Positions 42,101 through 50,945 are shown, numbered from the stretch's first letter. The stretch: DNA of 51,766 nucleotides from RGIG1668 sp045124495 (GCA_045124495.1 JBGVLX010000034.1:1-51766); one strand, 5' to 3'. Program-made: numbers and translations. The notes: generated from the letters alone by a model not told the origin.

Positions 42101-43609
42101 CTATTTCATAAATTCAGCTTTACATTCTGTAATAGCCTTCACGATTGTTTCTTCCAATGCTTCATCAATCTGCTTTGTTTCCTTTATGGTTGCAAAAATC
42201 TCCGGATACTTGGTATCCACAAATTCAAACAATTCCTTTTCAAAGGATAAAACATCCTCTACTGCAATGTCTAATAAATACTTCTTTGTTGCAGCATAAA
42301 TAATTAAAACCTGCTTTTCTACCGGCATCGGTTTATATTGAGGTTGTTTTAATACTTCCTTAATTCTTTCACCTTGAGCCAGTTTTTCCTTGGTATCTGC
42401 ATCCAATTCTGAACCAAACTGGGAGAAGGCTGCAAGTTCACGGTACTGTGCCAGTTCCACACGAATTGGAGCCGCCAGTTTCTTCATGGCCTTCGTCTGG
42501 GCAGCACCACCAACACGGGAAACAGACAAACCTGCGTTAACCGCCGGACGGAAACCGGAATTAAACATTTCTGTTTCCAAATAAATCTGACCGTCTGTAA
42601 TAGAAATTACGTTGGTAGGAATGTAAGCAGACACGTCACCTGCCTGGGTTTCAATGATAGGAAGGGCTGTTAAAGAACCTCCACCTAATTCATCCGAAAG
42701 TTTCGCTGCACGTTCCAATAATTTTGAATGTAAGTAGAAAACATCACCCGGGTATGCTTCGCGTCCTGGTGGTCTACGAAGTAATAAGGACAGTGTACGG
42801 TAAGCAGTTGCATGCTTACTCAAATCATCATACACAACCAATACATCCTTTCCTTCTTCCATCCACTCTTCACCAATGGTACATCCGGAATACGGAGCAA
42901 TATATTGAAGTGGTGCTAATTCTGATGCAGTTGATGCAACTACTGTGGTATAATCCATAGCACCATATTCTTCTAATGTCTTAACAATAGAGGCAACGGT
43001 AGAAGCCTTTTGACCAATGGCAACATAAATACAGTTAACCCCTTGTCCCTTTTGATTAATAATGGTATCGATGGCAATGGCTGTCTTACCAGTCTGTCTG
43101 TCACCGATGATCAATTCACGCTGACCTCTTCCAATCGGAACCATGGCATCAATCGCCTTAATACCTGTCTGAAGTGGAGTATCTACGGATTTACGTGAGA
43201 TAACACCTGAGGCAACACGTTCAATTGGTCTAATCTTTGTAGTTGCGATAGGTCCTTTCCCGTCGATAGGTTGTCCTAACGCATTTACAACTCTTCCTAA
43301 CATAGCGTCTCCAACAGGAACACTTACTACGTTACCGGTAGTCTTTACAATATCACCTTCGTTGATGTTCTTGGCATCACCAAGCAATACCACACCAACG
43401 TTGTCCTCTTCTAAGTTCAAAACCATACCGAAAACTTCTGATGGGAATTCTAACAATTCACCCTGCATCGCGTTTTCAAGACCATGCACACGGGCAATTC
43501 CATCTGCTACCTGGATTACCGTGCCCACATCATTGGTTTCAAGCTCTGATTTATACTTCTTAATCTGTTCTTTAATCACAGAACTAATCTCTTCTGGTCT
43601 TAAATTCAT
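42101..43609 (-). CDS. atpA: ATP synthase F1 subunit alpha
   Basis: A 502-residue regulatory subunit. The nucleotide-binding loop GDRQTGKTAIAIDTI and the signature PAVNAGLSVSRVGGAAQ are intact, and MNLRPEEISSVIKEQI is the usual N-terminus. The ATG at 43609 gives the family length; the longer open frame upstream is not needed and AGGAAAGAAGGTG lies before this ATG. There is an unusual 133-base gap to atpH with no recognisable gene. Confidence 0.98.
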   Translation of the reverse strand: MNLRPEEISSVIKEQIKKYKSELETNDVGTVIQVADGIARVHGLENAMQGELLEFPSEVFGMVLNLEEDNVGVVLLGDAKNINEGDIVKTTGNVVSVPVGDAMLGRVVNALGQPIDGKGPIATTKIRPIERVASGVISRKSVDTPLQTGIKAIDAMVPIGRGQRELIIGDRQTGKTAIAIDTIINQKGQGVNCIYVAIGQKASTVASIVKTLEEYGAMDYTTVVASTASELAPLQYIAPYSGCTIGEEWMEEGKDVLVVYDDLSKHATAYRTLSLLLRRPPGREAYPGDVFYLHSKLLERAAKLSDELGGGSLTALPIIETQAGDVSAYIPTNVISITDGQIYLETEMFNSGFRPAVNAGLSVSRVGGAAQTKAMKKLAAPIRVELAQYRELAAFSQFGSELDADTKEKLAQGERIKEVLKQPQYKPMPVEKQVLIIYAATKKYLLDIAVEDVLSFEKELFEFVDTKYPEIFATIKETKQIDEALEETIVKAITECKAEFMK

Positions 43610-43742
43610 AGAGCCTAAGCACCTTCTTTCCTCGCATCTAAAATAAACTGCTTTTTTCCAAGCCGGGGCAGTCACATTTTACTTCTGCCATAAGACTTCA
43701 CTTTTTAACTTCGATAAATGATATACTATAAAATTCCTTAAG

Positions 43743-44276
43743 TTATATCAGACTTTTCGTCATATTTGTAAGTTTCGTCTTAATACTGCTATCTACCACC
43801 CTGTCATTGATTCTAAGTACCAGTCCGCCGATGAGACTTTCATCCACCTCGTACTTTACTTCCAAAGAAACATAACCGGTTAGTTCAAGCACCCTTGCTT
43901 CGATTTGTTCTTTTTGAACCGCTGACAATGTCACTGCTGAAGTAACATATAATACACCGATTTTCTTATATTCTCTGGCACAGTGCATGAAATAATCAAA
44001 GATTCCAAAAATTCCACCCTGACGATCCTTACTTATCAAAACAGCCAGAAATCCCGACATTTCATCAGAAACCTGTCCTTTAAAAACAGTCTCAAGTAAA
44101 GTGATTTTCTCGTCTTTGGGAATTTTCGGATGATTTAAAACCTTAATCAAATCTTCGTTTTCTTCCAGACACTGCCTGATAAAAACTGCTTCCTGCATCA
44201 TCTGATCTAGGTTATTTTGTTCCAAGGCTAATTCAAATAATGCATTACCATATGTTTGACTTATTTGCTTAGCCAT
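43743..44276 (-). CDS. atpH: ATP synthase F1 subunit delta
   Basis: A 177-residue peripheral-stalk subunit linking AtpF to the top of F1. The N-terminal six-helix domain (YGNALFELALEQNNLDQM) and the C-terminal signature 'LIGGLVLRINDRVVDSSIKTKL' are family-typical. It overlaps the end of atpF by 16 bases, suggesting coupled translation. Confidence 0.96.
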   Translation of the reverse strand: MAKQISQTYGNALFELALEQNNLDQMMQEAVFIRQCLEENEDLIKVLNHPKIPKDEKITLLETVFKGQVSDEMSGFLAVLISKDRQGGIFGIFDYFMHCAREYKKIGVLYVTSAVTLSAVQKEQIEARVLELTGYVSLEVKYEVDESLIGGLVLRINDRVVDSSIKTKLTNMTKSLI

Positions 44277-44824
44277 GTATCATCACCCATCTCTTTTAAT
44301 GTATCCTGAATCAATGCATTCTGCATAGATTCATCCATCTGCATCTTTATCATCTTACCAGCCATAACTGCTGCCACTTTCACGATTTCCACTTTGATTT
44401 CATCCTGAAGTTTGTTCTTTTCAAGTTCAATCTCATTATTGGCTCTCGCCATAATTCTGGCAGCCTCTTCTTTGGCCTCTTCTACAATATCATTCTCCCG
44501 TTTTAATGCCTTTTTCCGTGCATTTGAAAGAATTTCTTCTGCCTCTTTGTCTACCTCTTTTATCTTAGCATCATAAGTTTCTTTTAACTTTAGTGCTTCT
44601 TCCTTATTGGCAGCGGCAGTCTCAAGGTCGTTTTGCACCTTTTCCTTACGGTTATTCAGCATCTTCTTAACCGGTTCAAATAAAATATAAGATAAGAATG
44701 CGAATAAGATTAATATGGCAATAACCTGAAAGCAAACATCCACTAAAAGCTGCTTGTCCAGTCCGAAAATTCTTCCGGTGGCAAGCATGGAAAATGTGTT
44801 ACCATACTGAACTAAATTGGTCAC
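44261..44824 (-). CDS. atpF: ATP synthase F0 subunit b
   Basis: A 187-residue stator subunit: one membrane helix near residues 28-48 (LLVDVCFQVIAILILFAFLSYILF) and a long charged coiled coil after PVKKMLNNRKEKVQ. The start codon is GTG with GGGAGG 8 bases upstream; it is slightly longer at the N-terminus than many b subunits. It is followed by atpH with overlap. Confidence 0.96.
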   Translation of the reverse strand: MTNLVQYGNTFSMLATGRIFGLDKQLLVDVCFQVIAILILFAFLSYILFEPVKKMLNNRKEKVQNDLETAAANKEEALKLKETYDAKIKEVDKEAEEILSNARKKALKRENDIVEEAKEEAARIMARANNEIELEKNKLQDEIKVEIVKVAAVMAGKMIKMQMDESMQNALIQDTLKEMGDDTWLSK

Positions 44825-44866
44825 GCTTTACGCCTCCCTTCCTTTTTCTTCCTCGCTCCTTAAGAA

Positions 44867-45142
44867 TTAAAGTTTCTTGAAAGCAGAAATAAAAGGATTA
44901 CCAAACATTAAAATCAATGCGATAACCAAACTGTAAAGACCGGTGGTTTCGGCTACGGCCTGACCTACTAACATGGTAGAAGTTACCTGACCCTTTGCAC
45001 CAGGATTACGTCCTACTGCTCCTGCTGCATGACCTGCTGCAATACCCTGTCCAATACCAGGACCAAGACCTGCGATCATTGCTAAACCTGTACCAATTGC
45101 TGAACATGCTAAAATTAAACCTTCGTTAGTGATATTACTCAT
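44867..45142 (-). CDS. atpE: ATP synthase F0 subunit c, sodium-type
   Basis: A 91-residue two-helix proteolipid. The first helix contains GPGIGQG and the second GQAVAETTGLYS. By alignment to the Ilyobacter tartaricus c subunit these supply the sodium ligands Gln32, Val63, Glu65 and a Thr at position 66, with Tyr70 also present. This signature predicts a sodium-coupled enzyme. The ATG at 45142, with AGGAGG 8 bases upstream, is chosen over a longer upstream frame. Confidence 0.96.
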   Translation of the reverse strand: MSNITNEGLILACSAIGTGLAMIAGLGPGIGQGIAAGHAAGAVGRNPGAKGQVTSTMLVGQAVAETTGLYSLVIALILMFGNPFISAFKKL

Positions 45143-45220
45143 AATTTTCTTCCTCCTAAAATACAATAAATCAACACAATGTTTTTCATTCCCCAAAACG
45201 ATGTTTCGGACAATCAAACG

Positions 45221-45979
45221 TTACTCTGTTTCGGCTTTTTGTGAAACAAATACCATCGTCAGCATAGAAAATACATATGCCTGGATTGCACCTGAGAACA
45301 AGTCGAAATAACCATGTAAAAATGCTGGTATTCCAAGCTTTGCAAACCATGGAAGTAATCCATAGAATAAAGCCAGCAAAACAGTACCAGCCATAACATT
45401 ACCAAACAAACGCAACGAAAGTGATAATGGCGTTGCAAACTCACCGATTAAGTTAATCGGGAATAAGAATGGCAATGGTTGAAACAAATCCGTCACAACT
45501 CCAAATTTATTATTCTTGACATTGCAATACTGAATCAGTACGAAAGAAATCAATGCAAGAGAAAGGGTTGTTCCATAATCTGCCGTGGGTGGTCTTAGTC
45601 CAAATAACCCGGAAATGTTGGATAAAAAAATAAACATAAACAAGGCTCCAATATAGTTTACATATTTTGAACCCATCTTTCCCATGGTAGAATGCACAAA
45701 ATTATCCAGTGTTTCTACAACCAATTCCAGAAAATTCTGAAAACCATCCGGAATTTCTTTTGCTTTGTTTAACTTGATTCTGGCAACCACTGCAAAAATC
45801 ATAATGGTCAGCACAACAATCAGGGTACATACATGAGTGGTCGTCAGATAAACACCATCTCCCAAAAAGGTGAGGGGCATCAGCTCATGTATGAAAAAAT
45901 CTACACCTTCTTGTTCTTCCGCCAAAAGCATTCCGCCTCCGGTCAGATTCCCTAAAAAGCCGGCTAAATCTGTTCCCAT
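45221..45979 (-). CDS. atpB: ATP synthase F0 subunit a
   Basis: A 252-residue membrane subunit with about six helices. The essential Arg lies in FATPLSLSLRLFGNVMAG, and the following helix and the final 'AIQAYVFSMLTMVFVS' are family-typical. With the c ring it forms the ion path. AGGAGG precedes the start. A hairpin (46006-46042) lies in the 106-base gap between atpI and this gene. Confidence 0.97.
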   Translation of the reverse strand: MGTDLAGFLGNLTGGGMLLAEEQEGVDFFIHELMPLTFLGDGVYLTTTHVCTLIVVLTIMIFAVVARIKLNKAKEIPDGFQNFLELVVETLDNFVHSTMGKMGSKYVNYIGALFMFIFLSNISGLFGLRPPTADYGTTLSLALISFVLIQYCNVKNNKFGVVTDLFQPLPFLFPINLIGEFATPLSLSLRLFGNVMAGTVLLALFYGLLPWFAKLGIPAFLHGYFDLFSGAIQAYVFSMLTMVFVSQKAETE

Positions 45980-46005
45980 ACGTCTAACCTCCTTACTTTT
46001 TTATT

Positions 46006-46042
46006 GGTATCAAGGGCAAAAGCTTTTGAACTCCCTGATACT
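46006..46042 (-). other. Hairpin between atpI and atpB
   Basis: On the minus strand AGTATCAGGGAG pairs with CCCTTGATACC around a 14-base loop. There is no T-run, so it is more likely an mRNA processing or stability stem that separates the accessory atpZ/atpI part from the structural genes. Confidence 0.45.
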
Positions 46043-46085
46043 TACGCGTTGCTATGGACCTTGCGCCACAGCAAGAAAATTGTAA

Positions 46086-46505
46086 CTATTCAGAGTCAGC
46101 CTCCGAACCGTCACCTATAAAATATCTGAATACAACGGGTGAAAAAAGCGCTGCCACTTTCAGGGCAAACAACCCAAAAAACACACCGATGCAACTGATG
46201 ACATTAATATTTATGGCTGCTGCCATAACGAGGAACCAAAAAAGAGAACGTAAGAAACTTCTGCCCCGGATATATTTTTCCGCCTGCTCCACTTCCATTT
46301 CCACTGCTCTTTCACAGTCCCTTTGCATCATCCAGGTAATGGCAAACTGTAATAATACACCCAGCCAAAGACCTATGCTAAAGGCGATTCTTTCCTGAAC
46401 CACAATCAGTCCTATAATTTCAGCCGGGATTCCAAAAAGAACCATACCAATCCATAAACTTAATACTGTTCTATCTATCCTTGTCTTGTTCCAATACTTC
46501 TTCAC
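46086..46505 (-). CDS. atpI: ATP synthase subunit I-like protein
   Basis: A 139-residue membrane protein with four predicted helices (LWIGMVLFGIPAEIIGLIVV, FSIGLWLGVLLQFAITWMM, FWFLVMAAAININVISCI, FFGLFALKVAALFSPVVF). Position between atpZ and atpB and the topology fit AtpI, which helps assemble the c ring or supplies magnesium; sequence similarity is weak, as is usual for this family. The start is GTG with GAGGAAA upstream, overlapping atpZ by 35 bases. Confidence 0.75.
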   Translation of the reverse strand: MKKYWNKTRIDRTVLSLWIGMVLFGIPAEIIGLIVVQERIAFSIGLWLGVLLQFAITWMMQRDCERAVEMEVEQAEKYIRGRSFLRSLFWFLVMAAAININVISCIGVFFGLFALKVAALFSPVVFRYFIGDGSEADSE

Positions 46506-46761
46506 TTTGAATCATTTCCTCACCGGCTTTTGGACTGGGGTTTGATTTTTGCCCAATAGAGCCATCTATTTTCTTAATTACATCATATGCAGAACGATAC
46601 CCTGATGCGATTCCGAGAAATAAAAACCAGATTAAATAATTGGTTCCAAACTTATGGTCCACCCACATTCCAATACCAAGGCAGATTCCAACCGCCGTTA
46701 ACATCGAAATTCCTATCTGGGATATGAGTGTAATATTCTTAAAAAAATGAGTCTGTTTCAT
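46471..46761 (-). CDS. atpZ: AtpZ/AtpI family protein
   Basis: A 96-residue protein with two helices: ISQIGISMLTAVGICLGIGMWVD and NYLIWFLFLGIASGYRSAYDVI. The pattern WVDHKFGTN between them is typical of the AtpZ family. A charged tail of about 35 residues follows. It is the first gene of the operon, about 23 bases after the predicted transcription start. Confidence 0.85.
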   Translation of the reverse strand: MKQTHFFKNITLISQIGISMLTAVGICLGIGMWVDHKFGTNYLIWFLFLGIASGYRSAYDVIKKIDGSIGQKSNPSPKAGEEMIQSEEVLEQDKDR

Positions 46762-46790
46762 TTCTTCTCATCCTTTCCAGTATCCCATCT

Positions 46791-46819
46791 ATTATACCAC
46801 AAAATCAAGTTTAAGTCCA
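46791..46819 (-). promoter_or_regulatory. Promoter of the atp operon
   Basis: On the minus strand TGGACT, a 17-base spacer ending in TGG, and TATAAT: an extended -10 promoter 30 bases before the atpZ start. A 26-bp palindrome lies 40 bases further upstream. Confidence 0.75.
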
Positions 46820-46858
46820 TTCATAAAAATGTTAGTATCCCCAAAATAATGATAAAAT

Positions 46859-46884
46859 GTTACCGTTCACAGAGGAACGGTAAC
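46859..46884. repeat. 26-bp palindrome, copy 4, between rpiB and atpZ
   Basis: GTTACCGTTC and GAACGGTAAC form a perfect 10-bp stem with a 6-base loop. It lies just after the rpiB stop codon and before the atp promoter. Same framework as the copies at 37238 and 39775, with a compensatory T-to-C/A-to-G pair change. Confidence 0.8.
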
Positions 46885-46891
46885 GATAAGA

Positions 46892-47323
46892 TTAATCCTC
46901 TTCTATAGCGGCAATTCTTCTAATATGTCGTTCATCATTGGAGAACGGGGTATCTAAAAAAGTATCTACAATCTTAAGTGCATGTCCTACACCCACAACT
47001 CTCGCCCCCATGGCAAGAATATTAGCATCATTATGCTCCTTCGTAGCCTGTGCACTAAAGCAGTCATGGCAAAGTGCAGCCCTTACACCCTTGATTTTAT
47101 TCGCAGCTATACTAATTCCAATACCGGTACCGCAAATCAAAATACCAAGTTCGCATTCTTTCGCTGCTACCGCTTTTCCTACTGCATGGGCAAATTCCGG
47201 ATAATCACAGGATTCTTCACTGTAACACCCATAATCCTTGTATTCCATTCCTCTTTCTTCTAAATGTTTCATAATTTCCTGTTTCAAAGCATATCCGCCA
47301 TGATCACTTCCTAATGCTATCAT
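46892..47323 (-). CDS. rpiB: Ribose 5-phosphate isomerase B
   Basis: A 143-residue isomerase of the RpiB/LacAB family interconverting ribose 5-phosphate and ribulose 5-phosphate. ALGSDHGGYALK at the N-terminus, the catalytic Cys in ILICGTGIGISIAANK, and EHNDANILAMGARVVG are intact. The ATG at 47323 overlaps the stop of the Sua5 fusion gene by 4 bases (ATGA), so it is translationally coupled; an upstream in-frame start would lie deep inside that gene. Confidence 0.97.
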   Translation of the reverse strand: MIALGSDHGGYALKQEIMKHLEERGMEYKDYGCYSEESCDYPEFAHAVGKAVAAKECELGILICGTGIGISIAANKIKGVRAALCHDCFSAQATKEHNDANILAMGARVVGVGHALKIVDTFLDTPFSNDERHIRRIAAIEED

Positions 47324-48852
47324 TCTTTTCCACCTTTCAATCGTATCATAGTTTTTTCTACTAGTCTTTCTAATTCCCGCAGACAATATTCATAGTCTAC
47401 GATTTCTTTACCATAAGGGTCTAACACCTCTCCCTGCTCATTGGCAAATTCTTTTAAGGTATAGATTCTTTTTACATTTTCGTATTCATCCATGACTTTG
47501 CTCTTTTCAGCCTCCGTCATGGTCAATATCATGCAGCCTGTATCAATATCCTCCTGAGTTAACTGGATGGTAACATAATCCTTCACTTCATAACCATGGG
47601 CCTCTAAACAAATCTGGGCCTTCGGGTTCACTGGTTCCTCAAAAAGTACCACCAGCCCCCTGGACATAACCTGAACACCTTCTATGTTCTGATCCTTTAG
47701 CAATTTCGCCATGGCAACCTCTGCCATATAGCTTCTGGTAGAATTTGTGGTACAGACAAATATAATCTTATTCTTCTCTAAAACTTCATCTTTTCCCTTT
47801 ACCTCAACTACTCTGTGCCCTGCTGCCTTTAAAAGCCGGTTCATAATGGCATAACCTAACTTTCCTCCCTCAAAGCTTTCAGAATAAATGTATTCCATTC
47901 CCAAGGAATCAAACTCCCGTAACACCCGGAACAAATTTGCCGCAACGGTGGTATCATCTTCCCTGGAACCGATACTTAACACGGTTCCATTCTGGTATAA
48001 ATCCATACTTTCATCCGTAGCAATGATACCCACCTTATTTCCTTGGGACATCATAACCTCTGTAATGGCATTAATTTCTTCCGCTACCATCTCAATGTCA
48101 TTTCCTTCCACGATGGTCAACTCCCCTTTCGGGGCATAATGCCGATATTTCATTCCCGGAGCCTTAGGCTTTATATCAAGGGTTAAATCTCCCTGTATCC
48201 CAGGATCTACTTTTACTTCTCCTACCACATCTTCCAGCATTTCCTTCGTAATAAATCCCGGTCTTAGTATAACAGGAACCTCTCCCGTTACATCCAGCAC
48301 CGTAGACTCAATTCCAATAGAGACACTGCCTCCATCCAGAATCATATCGATACGGCCTTTCAAATCTGCAATGACATGTTCTGCCAAAGTTGGAGAAGGC
48401 TTACCGGATAAATTCGCGCTAGGTGCAGCAATAAATCTTCCGGAAGCCTCAATTAATCTTCTGGCTACCGGGTGACTAGGATATCTTACAGCCACTGTCG
48501 ACATACCACCTGTCGTTTCATCCGGCACCTCCTCCAATTTCTCAAAAATCATGGTAAGAGGTCCCGGCCAGAACACATCCATCAGTTTACACGCCGTCTC
48601 CGACACCTCCCTTGCAAGATGGAATACATCCGCTTTACGGGAAATATGGATAATTAAAGGATTATCACATGGCCTTCCCTTCGCTTCATATATTTTCGCT
48701 GCCGCTTCTTTTTGCAGTCCATCCGCTCCTAATCCATATACCGTTTCCGTAGGAAATGCCACCAGACCGCCCCGTTTAATCACCTTCGCTGCCGTCTCGA
48801 TTACATCTTCATCTATATTTTCGGAATCTATTTTTATCGTTTTCGTATACAT
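47320..48852 (-). CDS. Sua5/TsaC threonylcarbamoyl-AMP synthase fused to a low-molecular-weight protein phosphatase domain
   Basis: A 510-residue fusion. Residues 1-205 are the YrdC/TsaC catalytic domain (VAFPTETVYGLG, SANLSGKPSPT), which makes threonylcarbamoyl-AMP for tRNA t6A. Residues 230-350 form a Sua5-type domain (APGMKYRHYAPKG). From 360 on is a low-molecular-weight phosphatase with P-loop CTTNSTRS (Cys367 to Arg373) and the catalytic Asp in LDPYGKE (Asp478). In Bacillus the equivalent parts are separate genes, ywlC and ywlE (an arginine phosphatase), next to rpiB and upstream of atp; here they are one protein coupled to rpiB. The P-loop has Ser where YwlE has the specificity-setting Thr. 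Confidence 0.92.
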   Translation of the reverse strand: MYTKTIKIDSENIDEDVIETAAKVIKRGGLVAFPTETVYGLGADGLQKEAAAKIYEAKGRPCDNPLIIHISRKADVFHLAREVSETACKLMDVFWPGPLTMIFEKLEEVPDETTGGMSTVAVRYPSHPVARRLIEASGRFIAAPSANLSGKPSPTLAEHVIADLKGRIDMILDGGSVSIGIESTVLDVTGEVPVILRPGFITKEMLEDVVGEVKVDPGIQGDLTLDIKPKAPGMKYRHYAPKGELTIVEGNDIEMVAEEINAITEVMMSQGNKVGIIATDESMDLYQNGTVLSIGSREDDTTVAANLFRVLREFDSLGMEYIYSESFEGGKLGYAIMNRLLKAAGHRVVEVKGKDEVLEKNKIIFVCTTNSTRSYMAEVAMAKLLKDQNIEGVQVMSRGLVVLFEEPVNPKAQICLEAHGYEVKDYVTIQLTQEDIDTGCMILTMTEAEKSKVMDEYENVKRIYTLKEFANEQGEVLDPYGKEIVDYEYCLRELERLVEKTMIRLKGGKE

Positions 48853-49037
48853 AAATACCTCATCATCGTTTCCTTCATAAATATGTCCATGATACCTTTG
48901 AAGAGTTACGTCCTTTCTATTTTTAAAAACCTACGTTTTTTCTCCATTCAGTTTCAAATCATATTAACCTTCTTTTCAGTATAACACTTCTTTTCCAAAA
49001 TTAAAACATATTTCTTTCCTTTCTTAAACAATATATT

Positions 49038-49068
49038 TAGAAAATTGCGAAACCATCAAAGACTTATG
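49038..49068 (+). repeat. Terminal fragment of the 209-bp palindromic element family
   Basis: TTTAGAAAATTGCGAAACCATCAAA is close to the element end TAGGTGATTGCGAAACCATAATA; the match then fades. It lies 70 bases before the amidase gene. The remaining DNA between 48853 and 49136 is AT-rich with a possible TATAAT at 49093. Confidence 0.5.
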
Positions 49069-49136
49069 ACTTCTATTTTCTCTGATTCTGAATATAATAA
49101 TAAAAATCAGTGCTTTTTATAATAAGAGGGAATCCT

Positions 49137-49901
49137 ATGAAACATAAACTCACTGAATTTATCAAAAGAATCCCCTTTTTTAAGCTTTTTAGTTGCTCCT
49201 TCCTACAGAAAAAGAAACGTTTATCCTATTCTTTCTTCTTCCTTTGTATGATTTTACTTCTTGTGGGGATATTAAAACAATCCTCTGTCTTTCCCGCAAG
49301 TAACCAGAACAAATCAAAGCCTGTGATCGTCTTAGATGCCGGTCATGGCGGGGACGACCCCGGAAAGGTTGGCATAAACGGCGAATTAGAAAAAGACTTA
49401 AATTTATCCATCGTGCTCATTTTAAAAGAAATTTTAAAGGAAGATTACACTGTCATCCTTACCAGAGATACTGATGTTATGCTTTGCGATGAAGGTGTAA
49501 AGAATAAAAAAAATTCTGATTTAAAAAACAGGGTAAAATTAATCAATGAAAGTTCCTGTGATATCGCCATTCTGATTCACCAAAACAGTTTTCAAAGTGA
49601 AAATGCAAAAGGAGCACAGGTATTTTACCATGCAAAAAGCGAGGATGGAAAGTTCTTAGCAACCTGCCTGCAGGAAGAATTAATTGCCGGAAGTGATCCT
49701 TCCAACACACGTAGTGCAAAAAGTGACCAGACTTATTATATCTTAAAAAACGCTACTCCCACTGTGGTAATTGTAGAGTGCGGTTTTTTATCCAATCCGG
49801 AAGAAGCGGCCAAATTATGCCTTCTTTCTTATCAGGAAAGTCTGGCTCTTAGTATAAAAAACGGAATTGACCGGTACTTCGAGGAAAAAGAGTCCAACTA
49901 A
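49137..49901 (+). CDS. N-acetylmuramoyl-L-alanine amidase, CwlD-like
   Basis: A 254-residue Amidase_3 enzyme that cleaves the muramic acid-peptide bond. An N-terminal membrane anchor (residues 31-47, FFFLCMILLLVGIL) is followed by the catalytic domain: VLDAGHGG (zinc His70), LEKD (zinc Glu85), LIHQNSF (zinc His) and VECGFLSN (catalytic Glu). Size, anchor and order fit CwlD, which acts on spore cortex peptidoglycan, but a vegetative role is possible. The ATG at 49137 has AGAGGGA upstream. A terminator follows directly. Confidence 0.87.
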   Translation: MKHKLTEFIKRIPFFKLFSCSFLQKKKRLSYSFFFLCMILLLVGILKQSSVFPASNQNKSKPVIVLDAGHGGDDPGKVGINGELEKDLNLSIVLILKEILKEDYTVILTRDTDVMLCDEGVKNKKNSDLKNRVKLINESSCDIAILIHQNSFQSENAKGAQVFYHAKSEDGKFLATCLQEELIAGSDPSNTRSAKSDQTYYILKNATPTVVIVECGFLSNPEEAAKLCLLSYQESLALSIKNGIDRYFEEKESN

Positions 49902-49917
49902 GTAACCGGTCCCATAA

Positions 49918-49947
49918 AGAAAAGGCAAGATTTCTCCTGCCTTTTCT
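49918..49947 (+). terminator. Terminator of the amidase gene
   Basis: AGAAAAGGCA pairs with TGCCTTTTCT across a 10-base loop, 16 bases after the stop codon; the T-run is within the stem's 3' side. Confidence 0.75.
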
Positions 49948-50024
49948 ACCGTACAACCATATTTCGAATCGTAATTTTTCTAAAATCGGGACAACTCGTA
50001 ACACACTATATCATATTCCAATTT

Positions 50025-50142
50025 CAAATGAATTTTGATACATCCTGTTTCGTAGTTCAATTTTTGATGAATTTTGATACATCCTGTTTCATAGTTCATT
50101 TTTTGATGAATTTCAATTCATCCTGTTTCATAATCCGATTTT
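50025..50142. repeat. 39-bp tandem repeat, three copies
   Basis: GATGAATTTTGATACATCC followed by TGTTTCATAGTTCATTTTT recurs with starts at about 50026, 50065 and 50104. Copies become more diverged to the right. Confidence 0.85.
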
Positions 50143-50702
50143 AGATGGAGGTAACTGATTGCTTTTTTATAACAGTTTAATGGTATGTGTTGACCAAGAA
50201 TAGACGCCTTTATCTACGTTTTCCAAACAACCCTTACCATCCCATTTTCCGGTTCGCACGAACAGTTATTTTTATTTTATGACAGTTTTATGCATGTGAT
50301 ATCAAGGGCAAAATAACTTTTTGCTCCGGTATGATGCGTATTCTGTATTCTGGGATAAGACAGACTTTTCCAGAAAAAAAAGAAAGGATTTTTTCGTAAG
50401 GACATGCTGTGATGTGGGCAAATACAGTTTGACCATGATATGTAGCTTATTGGTTGCTGTTGAATGCGACCAGTAACTCTTTTTACCTTTCTTTTTAAAA
50501 TGTAAATGAATACAAAGACGTTTGTTCTTTCATATAGAAATTAAAACGAGATAATTCCCCTTTTTTTCGTCACTTTTTATCTTTCATGATGATTAAATTT
50601 TAGGTAATAGTAATTTTCCGGATTCCGGAATTTTATGTTCTGGGGAACAATGAATAGAAAAATGCACAGAGCATTGCTTATCATCGCTCAGTTATGCTTT
50701 TT

Positions 50703-50945
50703 GAAATTTCTTAGGTGAATTCTGTTTGGGAATTTCTTAGGTGAATTTAATATCTGAAGTTCTTAACGAATTCTGTTTTTGAATCTCTTCAGTGAATTCG
50801 ATATTTGAAATTTTTAGCGAATTCTGTTTTTTGAATTTCTTCAGTGAATTCAATATTTGAAATTTTTACGAATTCTGTTTTGAAATCTCTTCAGTGGATT
50901 CAACATTTGAAGTTCTTAACGAATTCTGTTTTGAAATTTCTTAAA
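50703..50945. repeat. About 50-bp tandem repeat, five copies
   Basis: Units of GAATTTCTTCAGTGAATTC, ATATTTGAAATTTTTA and CGAATTCTGTTTT repeat about five times, with EcoRI-like GAATTC palindromes twice per unit. It lies in the non-coding interval upstream of mecA. Confidence 0.85.

Noticed and set aside
50703..50945. Possible CRISPR array
   Set aside because: The units are contiguous and degenerate with no unique spacers of constant length, and no cas gene is present; the same applies to the other tandem arrays.
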